This document shows, one piece after another, positions 1 to 6,242 of a stretch of 6,242 nucleotides of DNA. Source of the DNA: Gammaproteobacteria bacterium (GTDB taxonomy: Bacteria; Pseudomonadota; Gammaproteobacteria; Pseudomonadales; Pseudohongiellaceae); the NCBI GenBank assembly GCA_007571115.1, contig RKSA01000207.1, positions 1 through 6,242 on the forward strand, written 5' to 3'. A model generated the notes under the pieces. It searched no databases. It was not told the origin of the DNA and saw only the letters and a list, made by a program, of their open reading frames with translations. The position numbers were made by a program, and so were the translations under genes. Position 1 is the first letter of the stretch; each line of letters starts with the position of its first letter.

Positions 1-32
1 GCCCCATTCGGGGTGTGCGGGGATGCGGGGCC

Positions 33-470
33 ATGCCTGGTAGCGAAGCCATTCGCGAACTTGTCGCCGCCTGCGTTGGGAAAGTGGGCGGGCCCCTCGT
101 CGCATTGCGGAAAATCGTCTCTGCCCATGGCCACATCGACGACGAGCACGTGGGGATCGTCGCCGATGTGTTCAATCTGAGCCTTGCCGACGTTCGCGGC
201 ATCGTTTCCTTCTACTCCGACTTCCGCACCACGCCGCGAGGGCGCAGGCACATCCGCATTTGCCAGGCCGAAGCCTGCCAGGCGGTGGGCTCGCGGCGCC
301 TGACCCGGGAAGTGGCCGAGGCCCTCGGAGTCGAGCTCGGCGCAACGAGCGAGGATCTCGGCGTCAGCCTGGAAGCTGTCTACTGCCTTGGCCTGTGCGC
401 CTCGGGGCCCTGTGCCACGGTCGATGAGCGCGTGGTGGTGCGGGTCACTCGCGAGGAGCTGCTGCGGTGA
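33..470 (+). CDS. fdsG: NAD+-dependent formate dehydrogenase, gamma subunit (NuoE-like [2Fe-2S] protein)
   Basis: Small electron-transfer subunit of the soluble FdsABG formate dehydrogenase, related to the 24-kDa NuoE subunit of complex I. From the ATG at 33 it is 145 residues: a helical N-terminal part (about 5-65, with the family-typical 'GIVSFYSDF' stretch) and a thioredoxin-like C-terminal part. The four [2Fe-2S] ligands are visible as C77-x4-C82 (CQAEAC) and C118-x3-C122 (CLGLC). An additional Cys127 lies five residues after the last ligand. Start choice: an in-frame GTG at 15 would add six residues, but the ATG at 33 has a GGGGA at 19-23 with a 9-base spacer and gives a family-like N-terminus. 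The frame is open to the left edge, so an earlier start cannot be fully excluded. The stop overlaps the fdsB start by 4 bases (GTGA), implying translational coupling. By family knowledge its cluster sits beside the FMN of FdsB. Identification is firm because fdsB and fdsA follow; alone it could be read as nuoE or hoxE-like. Confidence 0.93.
   Translation: MPGSEAIRELVAACVGKVGGPLVALRKIVSAHGHIDDEHVGIVADVFNLSLADVRGIVSFYSDFRTTPRGRRHIRICQAEACQAVGSRRLTREVAEALGVELGATSEDLGVSLEAVYCLGLCASGPCATVDERVVVRVTREELLR
453..458 (+). promoter_or_regulatory. Shine-Dalgarno of fdsB (inside the end of fdsG)
   Basis: GAGGAG lies 8 bases before the GTG at 467 and within the last codons of fdsG. This strong match to the 16S rRNA tail fixes the non-ATG fdsB start and supports initiation at the overlapping GTGA. 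Confidence 0.75.
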
Positions 471-1933
471 GCCGCCGCGCGCTCGTTCCCAACGAGACTC
501 TCGCCAACGCCCTCGGCGCCGAGCGCCTCGCGAGCGAACTGCGCCAGCGCGGCGACGAAGTCGTTCGCACCGGCAGTTTCGGCCTCGCCTGGCTCGAGCC
601 GATGCTCGTGATCGACGGCGAAGCCTACGGCCCCGTGCAAGACCTCGACGCTCTCGATGCCGTCGCTCTCGGTCCCGTCGCCGAGTTGCCGGCGCTTGCC
701 TGCCAGCAGCGCCTCGTTTTTGCCCGCTGTGGCCTGGTCGATCCGCTGCAATACAACCCTTCCTGGCTGCTCGGGCAGCTCGAACGCGAGCCGCGCGAAC
801 TGATCGCCGAAATCAAGGCGAGCGGGCTGCGCGGCCGCGGCGGCGCCGGGTTCCCGGCGCATATCAAGTGGCAGACGGTCTTCGATACGCCGGCTTCGCA
901 GAAATACATCGTCGTCAACGCCGACGAAGGCGATTCGGGAACCTTCGCCGACCGGCTCATCATGGAAGGCGATCCGTTCTGCCTGATCGAGGGCATGCTG
1001 CTTGCGGGCCATGCCAGCGGGGCGAGCAAGGGTCTGGTGTACCTGCGCTCCGAATACCCCCTCGCCGCCGACATTTTTGCCGCTGCCATCGCCAGGGCCA
1101 GGGCCCTCGGCCTGCTCGAGGCCTTCGACATCGAGCTGTTCATCGGCGCCGGCGCGTATATCTGCGGCGAGGAGACCTCGCTGCTCGAAAGCCTCGAAGG
1201 AAAGCGCGGCGAAGTTCGCGCCAAGCCTCCCGTTCCTGCGGTTGCCGGCCTGTTTGGCAAGCCGACCCTCGTGCATAACGTCATCACGCTTTGCTCGGTG
1301 CCGGCGATCTTGCGCATGGGCGGCAGCGCCTACGCTGAAATCGGCGTCGGCGCCTCGACGGGGAGCATGACCTTCCAGCTTGCCGGCAACGTTCAGCGCG
1401 GCGGGCTCTACGAGCTTCCTTTCGGCAGCAGCCTGCGCCACCTCGTCGAGGAACTCGGCGGCGGCACGCGCAGCGGCAGGCCCCTCGGCGCGGTGCAAAT
1501 CGGCGGGCCCCTCGGCGCCTACCTGTTCGAGGAGGACTTCGACACGCCACTCAGCTACGAGGCCATGGCCAGGCTCGGCGCCGGAATCGGCCACGGTGGC
1601 CTGGTTGTGTTCGACGACAGCATCGACCTCGTGCAGCAGGCGCATTTCGCCTTCGCCTTTTGCGCTCATGAATCCTGCGGCAAATGCACCCCCTGCCGGA
1701 TCGGCTCGGTGCGAGGCAGGGAAACTGTGGCGGAGCTCGCCAAAGGGGAGTACACTCGGGAGGACACTGAGAGAGGGCTGGAGCTCATCGCCGAGCTGTG
1801 CGATGTGATGGAACAGGCCAGCCTGTGCCAGATGGGAGGCATGACCCCGATTCCGGTGCGAAGCGCTCTCGCCAAGGCATTTCCCGCCGCAACCGGGTTT
1901 GCGAGCAGATTCGCGAATGGCGACAAGCCATGA
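467..1933 (+). CDS. fdsB: NAD+-dependent formate dehydrogenase, beta subunit (NuoF-like, FMN/NAD-binding)
   Basis: Diaphorase subunit that takes electrons from FdsA/FdsG and reduces NAD+ through FMN; cytosolic. The protein has 488 residues. Residues 1-about 85 form the thioredoxin-like N-terminal domain seen in FdsB proteins ('GLAWLEPMLVI'). The NuoF core follows: GRGGAGFP at 123-130 (FMN/NADH-binding loop), NADEGDSGTF at 151-160, and GAYICGEETSLLESLEGKRG at 229-248. A SLBB segment lies at about 303-350 (QLAGN...GGGTRSG). The C-terminal [4Fe-4S] site has C404-x2-C407-x2-C410 (ESCGKCTPC) and C454 (SLCQMGG). The GTG start is supported by GAGGAG at 453-458 and by the coupled overlap with fdsG. 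It is somewhat shorter than the beta subunit I recall from Cupriavidus (a little over 500 residues), with no motif missing. nuoF or hoxF are the alternatives, but the N-terminal domain and the fdsA neighbour argue for fdsB. Confidence 0.95.
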   Translation: MSRRALVPNETLANALGAERLASELRQRGDEVVRTGSFGLAWLEPMLVIDGEAYGPVQDLDALDAVALGPVAELPALACQQRLVFARCGLVDPLQYNPSWLLGQLEREPRELIAEIKASGLRGRGGAGFPAHIKWQTVFDTPASQKYIVVNADEGDSGTFADRLIMEGDPFCLIEGMLLAGHASGASKGLVYLRSEYPLAADIFAAAIARARALGLLEAFDIELFIGAGAYICGEETSLLESLEGKRGEVRAKPPVPAVAGLFGKPTLVHNVITLCSVPAILRMGGSAYAEIGVGASTGSMTFQLAGNVQRGGLYELPFGSSLRHLVEELGGGTRSGRPLGAVQIGGPLGAYLFEEDFDTPLSYEAMARLGAGIGHGGLVVFDDSIDLVQQAHFAFAFCAHESCGKCTPCRIGSVRGRETVAELAKGEYTREDTERGLELIAELCDVMEQASLCQMGGMTPIPVRSALAKAFPAATGFASRFANGDKP

Positions 1934-1945
1934 AAGCGCGGATCC

Positions 1946-1950
1946 AGGAG
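1946..1950 (+). promoter_or_regulatory. Shine-Dalgarno of fdsA
   Basis: AGGAG sits 8 bases before the ATG at 1959, in the 25-base gap after fdsB. It decides the fdsA start against the in-frame TTG at 1899 (which would overlap fdsB by 35 bases). The spacing is identical to that of fdsB. Confidence 0.8.
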
Positions 1951-1958
1951 ACCCGACC

Positions 1959-4784
1959 ATGAGACTCGACGATCCCGATTACGGCACCCCGGTCCCGGCC
2001 AGCGACGATCGCGTTGCCGTCAGCATCGATGGCGCCCAGGTCGAGGTGCGGGCAGGCACCTCGATCATGCGCGCCGCCATCGAGGCCGGCATCCCCGTGC
2101 CGAAACTTTGCGCCACCGACAACTTGCAGGCCTTCGGCTCGTGCCGGCTCTGCCTCGTGGAAATCGAGGGGCGGCGCGGAGTTCATGCCTCGTGTACCGA
2201 GCCCGTTCGCCAAGGCATGAAGGTGCGAACGCAAAGCGGCCAACTCGCGAAGCTGCGTCGCGGCGTCATGGAGCTCTATATTTCCGACCACCCTCTCGAC
2301 TGCCTCACCTGCAGCGCCAATGGCGACTGCGAGCTCCAGGACATGGCCGGCGCCGTGGGCCTGCGCGAAGTCCGCTACGCCGAAGGCGACAATCACCTCG
2401 GCGCTGCGGTCGACGATTCGAATCCCTATTTCCGTTTTGACCCGTCCAAGTGCATCGTCTGCTCGCGCTGCGTGCGCGCCTGCGCCGAAGTGCAGGGAAC
2501 CCACGCCTTGACGATCGCCTCCCGAGGCTTCGAATCGAGCGTCAAGACCGGCGCCGAGGACTTTTTCGGTTCCGAATGCGTCTCCTGCGGCGCCTGCGTG
2601 CAAGCCTGCCCGACCGCGACCCTGATCGAAAAGTCAGTGGTCGAGCACGGCGTGCCTGACCGCAGCATTCGCACGACCTGCGCGTATTGCGGAGTCGGCT
2701 GCTCGTTCCGCGCCGAGCTCAAGGGCGACCAGGTCGTGCGCATGGCGCCCGACAAGCTCGGCAAGGCCAATCACGGCCATTCCTGCGTCAAGGGCCGTTT
2801 TGCCTGGGGCTACGCCAACCACCCTGAGCGAATCGTCAAGCCGCTGCTGCGCGAGAAAATCACCGAGCCCTGGCGCGAAGTCGGCTGGGACGAGGCGATC
2901 TCTGCGGCCGCCTCGCGGCTCAAGGCGATCCAGGCGAGCCACGGCCAGCACGCCATCGCTGCGGTGACTTCGGCGCGTTGCACCAACGAGGAGATCTGGA
3001 CCGTACAAAAGATGGTTCGCACCGCCTTCGGCAGCAACAATGTCGACACCTGTGCGCGGGTCTGCCATTCGCCGACGGGCTACGGACTCAAGCAGACCTA
3101 TGGAACTTCGGCCGGAACCCAGCATTTCGATTCGGTGCTGCAAGCCGACACGATCATGGTCATCGGTGCCAACCCCACCGACGGCCATCCGGTATTCGCC
3201 TCGCAGCTCAAGCGCAGGCTGCGCCAGGGCGCGAAATTGATCGTCGTCGATCCGCGCCGCATCGATCTGGTGCGTTCGCCGCATATCGAGGCCGAAGCGC
3301 ATCTCGCCCTGCTGCCTGGAACCAATGTGCCGATGATGAACGCCTTCGCTCATGTGGTCGTCAGCGAAGGGCTCGTCGACGAAGACTTCGCCCGCGAGCG
3401 CTGCGAAGCCGAATCCTTCCTCGAATGGCGCGAGTTCGCGGCGCGGCCGGAACATTCCCCCGAAGCCGTGCAGGAGATCACCGGAGTCGCTGCGGCGCAG
3501 ATCCGCGCTGCGGCGCAGCTCTACGCTGGGGCGGACAATGCCGCGATCTACTACGGTCTCGGCGTCACCGAGCATAGCCAGGGCTCGACCATGGTCATGG
3601 CCATGGCCAATCTCGCCATGGCGACTGGCAACATCGGCCGCGAAGGCGTTGGCGTCTGCCCCTTGCGCGGGCAGAACAACGTGCAGGGCTCCTGCGACAT
3701 GGGCTCGTTTCCCCACGAGCTTTCGGGCTACCAGCCGATCATCGACCCAGCAGTGCGCCAGCGCTACGAGCAGGCCTGGCAGGTCAAGCTGCTGCCCGAG
3801 CCCGGCATGAGAATCCCCAACATGCTCGACGCAGCCCGGGGAGGCAGCCTGAAAGGAATTTTCATCCAGGGCGAGGATCTCGCCCAGTCGGACCCCAACA
3901 CCCAAGGCGTCGAAGCGGCCCTCGGCAACATGGACTGCGTGATCGTGCAGGATCTGTTCCTCAACGAGACCGCCAAGTTCGCGCACATCTTCCTGCCGGG
4001 GACGTCGTTCCTGGAAAAGGACGGCACCTTCACCAATGCCGAGCGGCGCATCAACCGCGTTCGCCAGGTGATGCAGCCCAAATCGGGCAAGGCCGAATGG
4101 CAGGTCGTGCAGGAGCTTGCCGCAGCCATGGGCTATCCGATGAACTACTCTTCGGCTGCGGCCATCATGGACGAAGTCGCGAGCCTGACCCCCGATTTCG
4201 CCGGAGTCAGTTTCGCCAAGCTCGACCGGCTCGGCAGCGTGCAATGGCCGTGCAACGATGCGGCGCCCGAAGGAACGCCGATCATGCACGAGCATCGTTT
4301 CGTTCGTGGCAAGGGCCGCTTCATGCTCACCGATTTCCAGCCCACCGAAGAGCGAACCAGCCGCAAGTTCCCCCTGCTGCTGACCACCGGCCGCGTCCTG
4401 GCGCAGTACAACGTCGGCACCCAGACGCGGCGCACCGCGAACGTCGAATGGCTCGACGAGGACCGCCTCGAATTGCACCCCGCCGACGCCGAGGCGAGGG
4501 GAGTCCGCTCGGGGGACAGGGTTTCGGTGCGCAGCCGCATGGGCGAGATCGCGCTCAAGGCCGAGGTGACGACCCGGGTCGCTCCCGGAGTCGTCTACAC
4601 GACTTTCCATCACCCCGGAACCGGCACCAATGTCGTCACCACGGACTTGAGCGACTGGGCGACCAACTGCCCCGAGTACAAGGTGACCGCAGTCGAGGTG
4701 CAGCCTGCCAACTACCTGTCGGCCTGGCAGACCGAATTCCAGGGCCGCGAGCAAAGGCAGCGCCAACTCGTGCCTGGGCAGTGA
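1959..4784 (+). CDS. fdsA: NAD+-dependent formate dehydrogenase, catalytic alpha subunit (bis-MGD, Cys type)
   Basis: Catalytic subunit for formate + NAD+ = CO2 + NADH; 941 residues, cytosolic, no Tat or other signal peptide. In order: [2Fe-2S] ferredoxin domain (about 18-95; C51, C62, C65, C79); NuoG-type His/Cys3 [4Fe-4S] site (H111, C115, C118, C124); two ferredoxin [4Fe-4S] sites (C165/C168/C171/C175 and C207/C210/C213/C217); active-site-proximal [4Fe-4S] (C241, C244, C248, C276, followed by K278 in CVKGR); molybdopterin oxidoreductase core (about 290-720); molydopterin dinucleotide-binding domain (about 805-915, ending near 'CPEYKVTAVEV'). The predicted metal ligand is C369 (TGC at 3063), followed by H370 in CARVCHSPT, so this is a cysteine and not a selenocysteine enzyme. 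R570 in PLRGQNNVQG matches the conserved active-site arginine of E. coli FdhF. The ATG start is fixed by AGGAG at 1946-1950. The metal (Mo or W) cannot be told from sequence. The NuoG-like N-terminus with FdsG/FdsB partners separates it from membrane-bound FdnG/FdoG and from hydrogenlyase FdhF. Confidence 0.97.
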   Translation: MRLDDPDYGTPVPASDDRVAVSIDGAQVEVRAGTSIMRAAIEAGIPVPKLCATDNLQAFGSCRLCLVEIEGRRGVHASCTEPVRQGMKVRTQSGQLAKLRRGVMELYISDHPLDCLTCSANGDCELQDMAGAVGLREVRYAEGDNHLGAAVDDSNPYFRFDPSKCIVCSRCVRACAEVQGTHALTIASRGFESSVKTGAEDFFGSECVSCGACVQACPTATLIEKSVVEHGVPDRSIRTTCAYCGVGCSFRAELKGDQVVRMAPDKLGKANHGHSCVKGRFAWGYANHPERIVKPLLREKITEPWREVGWDEAISAAASRLKAIQASHGQHAIAAVTSARCTNEEIWTVQKMVRTAFGSNNVDTCARVCHSPTGYGLKQTYGTSAGTQHFDSVLQADTIMVIGANPTDGHPVFASQLKRRLRQGAKLIVVDPRRIDLVRSPHIEAEAHLALLPGTNVPMMNAFAHVVVSEGLVDEDFARERCEAESFLEWREFAARPEHSPEAVQEITGVAAAQIRAAAQLYAGADNAAIYYGLGVTEHSQGSTMVMAMANLAMATGNIGREGVGVCPLRGQNNVQGSCDMGSFPHELSGYQPIIDPAVRQRYEQAWQVKLLPEPGMRIPNMLDAARGGSLKGIFIQGEDLAQSDPNTQGVEAALGNMDCVIVQDLFLNETAKFAHIFLPGTSFLEKDGTFTNAERRINRVRQVMQPKSGKAEWQVVQELAAAMGYPMNYSSAAAIMDEVASLTPDFAGVSFAKLDRLGSVQWPCNDAAPEGTPIMHEHRFVRGKGRFMLTDFQPTEERTSRKFPLLLTTGRVLAQYNVGTQTRRTANVEWLDEDRLELHPADAEARGVRSGDRVSVRSRMGEIALKAEVTTRVAPGVVYTTFHHPGTGTNVVTTDLSDWATNCPEYKVTAVEVQPANYLSAWQTEFQGREQRQRQLVPGQ

Positions 4785-4793
4785 GTGGTAGCG

Positions 4794-5678
4794 GTGAGCG
4801 ACGCCATCGCCACCAAAACGCTCGCGCCCGGCAGCTTGCAGCGTTCGATCAGGCGTTGTGCGCCGGGCGGAACCGAGTGCGCCAGCGATGCCGTCAGCAT
4901 CGAGGAACCCCTGGAAATCCGCCTTGTCCATGGAGCAGGGCAGAAGCGTGCTGAGCAGAGCATCGCCATCACCATGCGCACCCCAGGCCACGACGAGGAA
5001 CTGGCCATGGGCTTCCTCGCCGGCGAGGGGATCATCCGCTCCGCGCAGGATGTTTCCCGCATCGGCCATTGCGGCCCCCCGAGCCCCGACAAGGGGCTCG
5101 TCAACGTCTTGCGAGTCGAGCTCGATTCGCAGGTGCAAGTCGATCTCGAGTCCTTGAAAAGGCATTTCTATACCAGTTCGAGTTGCGGAGTCTGTGGCAA
5201 GGCATCCCTCGATGCCATCGCCTTCCAGGTGCCCGAGCGCCCTGAACACAATGAACGAACAGGGAGCGGTTTCGCGATCCACGCCGGCGACTTGCGCAAG
5301 CTTCCCGCCCAGCTCCTCGCCAGGCAGGACGAATTCACCCGCACCGGAGGCCTGCACGCCTCGGCGAGTTTCGATGGCAGTGGGCGCATCGCCCGAATCC
5401 GCGAAGACGTTGGCAGGCACAATGCCCTCGACAAGCTCGTCGGTGCGCATTTCCGCGAAGGCGAGCTCGTGGGTTTCGGCATTCTGCTCAGCGGTCGCGC
5501 GAGTTTCGAATTGATCCAGAAGGCCGCCATGGCAGGAGCGCGGCTCGTCGCGGCGATCGGCGCGCCGTCGAGCCTCGCCGTCGAACTCGCCGAACAGCAG
5601 GGGATCACCCTCGTCGGCTTCCTCAAGCGCGGCAGCTTCAATCTCTATTGCCACGGGCATCGCGTTCTTGAAGCCTAA
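4794..5678 (+). CDS. fdhD: Formate dehydrogenase accessory sulfurtransferase FdhD (FdsC)
   Basis: Cytosolic chaperone and sulfurtransferase that moves sulfur from the cysteine desulfurase IscS to the bis-MGD cofactor, a step needed for active formate dehydrogenase (known for E. coli FdhD; called FdsC in fds operons). The protein has 294 residues from the GTG at 4794. The sulfur-carrying CxxC is C131-x2-C134 in SSSCGVCGK. The family signature EDVGRHNALDKLVG is at 204-217, and the 'TPGHDEELAMGFL' block at about 63-75 is also typical. Start: GTG at 4794 has GAG at 4783-4785 with an 8-base spacer; GTG at 4785, directly after the fdsA stop, would add three residues and cannot be excluded. Neither site has a strong Shine-Dalgarno, so translation probably depends on ribosomes leaving fdsA. 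The reading frame ends within the first unit of a 12-bp tandem repeat, and a second in-frame TAA lies 12 bases on. Confidence 0.95.
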   Translation: MSDAIATKTLAPGSLQRSIRRCAPGGTECASDAVSIEEPLEIRLVHGAGQKRAEQSIAITMRTPGHDEELAMGFLAGEGIIRSAQDVSRIGHCGPPSPDKGLVNVLRVELDSQVQVDLESLKRHFYTSSSCGVCGKASLDAIAFQVPERPEHNERTGSGFAIHAGDLRKLPAQLLARQDEFTRTGGLHASASFDGSGRIARIREDVGRHNALDKLVGAHFREGELVGFGILLSGRASFELIQKAAMAGARLVAAIGAPSSLAVELAEQQGITLVGFLKRGSFNLYCHGHRVLEA

Positions 5679-6242
5679 ACTGAAGCCTAAACTCAAGCCC
5701 GGGTTGCAGCCTGAAGAAGTCACCGCGATCGTTCTCTGCGGCGGCAGCGGCAGGCGCCTCGGCGGCGTGGAAAAGCCCCTCGTTCGCGTCGGCGGGCGCG
5801 CCTTGGTCGAATTCGTCATCGAGCGGCTTCGCGCCCAGGCAGGTCGAGTCGTGCTCAGCCTCGGTGGCGGCCAGGACGCCGATGCCTATGCAGCTTTCGG
5901 CTGCGAACTCGTCATCGATGCCGAGCCGGGGCAGGGGCCCCTCGGCGGCCTCGTTTCGTGTTTTGCGCAGCTTCCAGGCACCTGGTTCCTGATCTGCCCG
6001 GCCGACATGCCCTCGATCGCGCCGAATCTCGTCGCGGCCTTGTCCAAGGACGCTCGTGCGCGAGGCGTGGCAGTCGCCCACGACGGCCAGCGGCGGCAGA
6101 ACCTCAACCTGCTGATCGGTCGTGGCGAGGCCGAGTCCTTGACGCGTTTCTACGCGCGCGGCGGCCGCGCCGTGCATCGTTGGCTCGATGCCAGGGCGGT
6201 TCCGGCCACCGACCTGTCGCGAATCGCGGCGAGCTTCGCCAA
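5668..6242 (+). CDS. mobA: Molybdenum cofactor guanylyltransferase MobA (3' end cut by window)
   Basis: Transfers GMP from GTP to Mo-molybdopterin to form Mo-MGD, the cofactor of FdsA. The frame is open from upstream to the window end. From the TTG at 5668 about 191 residues are visible: nucleotide-binding loop LCGGSGRRLGG at 23-33 with K36 (GGVEKP), PGQGPLGGL at about 88-96, and PADMPSI containing D113, equivalent to the Mg-binding Asp of E. coli MobA. The final visible SFA with the partial codon AA fits the start of the C-terminal 'F-N-x-N-T' motif, so only a short tail should be missing. The loop has Cys where E. coli has Ala (LAGG). Start uncertain: no ATG or GTG exists before the loop. 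TTG at 5668 overlaps fdhD by 11 bases and gives a Lys/Pro-rich N-terminus (KPKLKPKLKPG). TTG at 5704 gives a conventional short N-terminus with a 25-base gap. Neither has a clear Shine-Dalgarno, suggesting coupling to fdhD. Confidence 0.9.
   Translation, partial: MKPKLKPKLKPGLQPEEVTAIVLCGGSGRRLGGVEKPLVRVGGRALVEFVIERLRAQAGRVVLSLGGGQDADAYAAFGCELVIDAEPGQGPLGGLVSCFAQLPGTWFLICPADMPSIAPNLVAALSKDARARGVAVAHDGQRRQNLNLLIGRGEAESLTRFYARGGRAVHRWLDARAVPATDLSRIAASFA
5670..5693 (+). repeat. Perfect 12-bp tandem duplication at the fdhD/mobA junction
   Basis: GAAGCCTAAACT occurs twice back to back (5670-5681 and 5682-5693) and is followed by a partial unit, CAAGCC, at 5694-5699. In the fdhD frame each unit reads Glu-Ala-stop. 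In the mobA frame each adds Lys-Pro-Lys-Leu without shifting frame. It looks like a slippage or micro-duplication event that both genes tolerate. Confidence 0.85.

Noticed and set aside
1..32. Possible hairpin (CCCC-ATTC-GGGG, 2-13) or promoter ahead of fdsG
   Set aside because: A 4-bp stem in G+C-rich DNA is expected by chance, and too little upstream sequence is present to judge a promoter or operator.
1481..1517. CCCCTCGGCG repeated at 1481, 1508 and again at 5938
   Set aside because: All three copies encode Pro-Leu-Gly within conserved protein motifs of FdsB and MobA, so codon preference explains the repetition.
33..1933. Reading fdsG and fdsB as complex I nuoE and nuoF or as part of a bidirectional hydrogenase
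   Set aside because: The next gene has the bis-MGD formate dehydrogenase core with Cys-His active site, followed by fdhD and mobA, and no hydrogenase or nuo genes are present.
1899..1958. A 20-residue N-terminal extension of FdsA from TTG 1899
   Set aside because: It would overlap fdsB and has no clear Shine-Dalgarno, while ATG 1959 has AGGAG at the right spacing and gives a normal family N-terminus.
380..1960. A 526-codon open frame on the minus strand opposite fdsB
   Set aside because: It is codon-aligned with fdsB and open for the same reason (lack of TTA, CTA and TCA). The low-complexity Ala/Gly/Glu-rich translation has no family resemblance.
2634..5819. A 1061-codon open frame on the minus strand spanning most of fdsA, all of fdhD and the start of mobA
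   Set aside because: Its codons are in exact register with the fdsA and fdhD codons, so it can only stop where those genes use TTA, CTA or TCA. These are rare in this G+C-rich sequence; the frame ends at the TCA serine codon at 2634. The predicted protein shows no recognisable domain, and the sense genes are unambiguous.

Overview
The window is a compact, G+C-rich (roughly two thirds by eye), fully coding segment on the plus strand. It holds a metal-dependent, NAD+-linked cytosolic formate dehydrogenase operon in the order fdsG - fdsB - fdsA - fdhD - mobA. The last gene runs off the right edge. Base composition, gene order and protein motifs fit a proteobacterium of the aerobic formate-using kind (methylotroph, autotroph or oxalate/formate user). 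I cannot name the genus. Leucine codon use is skewed to CTC over CTG, which may help place it.

Layout: positions 1-32 are a short leader cut by the window edge. FdsG (gamma, NuoE-like, one [2Fe-2S]) ends in a 4-base GTGA overlap with fdsB (beta, NuoF-like, FMN, NAD(H) and one [4Fe-4S]). A 25-base gap with a clear Shine-Dalgarno leads into fdsA (alpha, 941 residues), which carries a [2Fe-2S] ferredoxin domain, a His/Cys3 [4Fe-4S] site, two ferredoxin-type [4Fe-4S] sites, a further [4Fe-4S] next to the active site, and the bis-MGD catalytic module with Cys369-His370. fdhD follows within 10 bases. mobA overlaps or nearly abuts fdhD at a perfect 12-bp tandem duplication.

How the genes work together: FdsA oxidises formate to CO2 (or the reverse) at a molybdenum (or tungsten) bis-MGD centre and sends electrons along its Fe-S chain to FdsG/FdsB, where FMN reduces NAD+. 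MobA attaches GMP to molybdopterin to make the MGD cofactor, and FdhD delivers the sulfur that activates it. The operon therefore encodes the enzyme together with its last two maturation steps. The small delta subunit FdsD is not seen in the window.

I found no mobile element, RNA gene, CRISPR array or terminator, and no convincing evidence of a new biological system. The most unusual local feature is the in-frame micro-duplication at the fdhD/mobA junction. Very long antisense open frames exist but are explained by codon bias.
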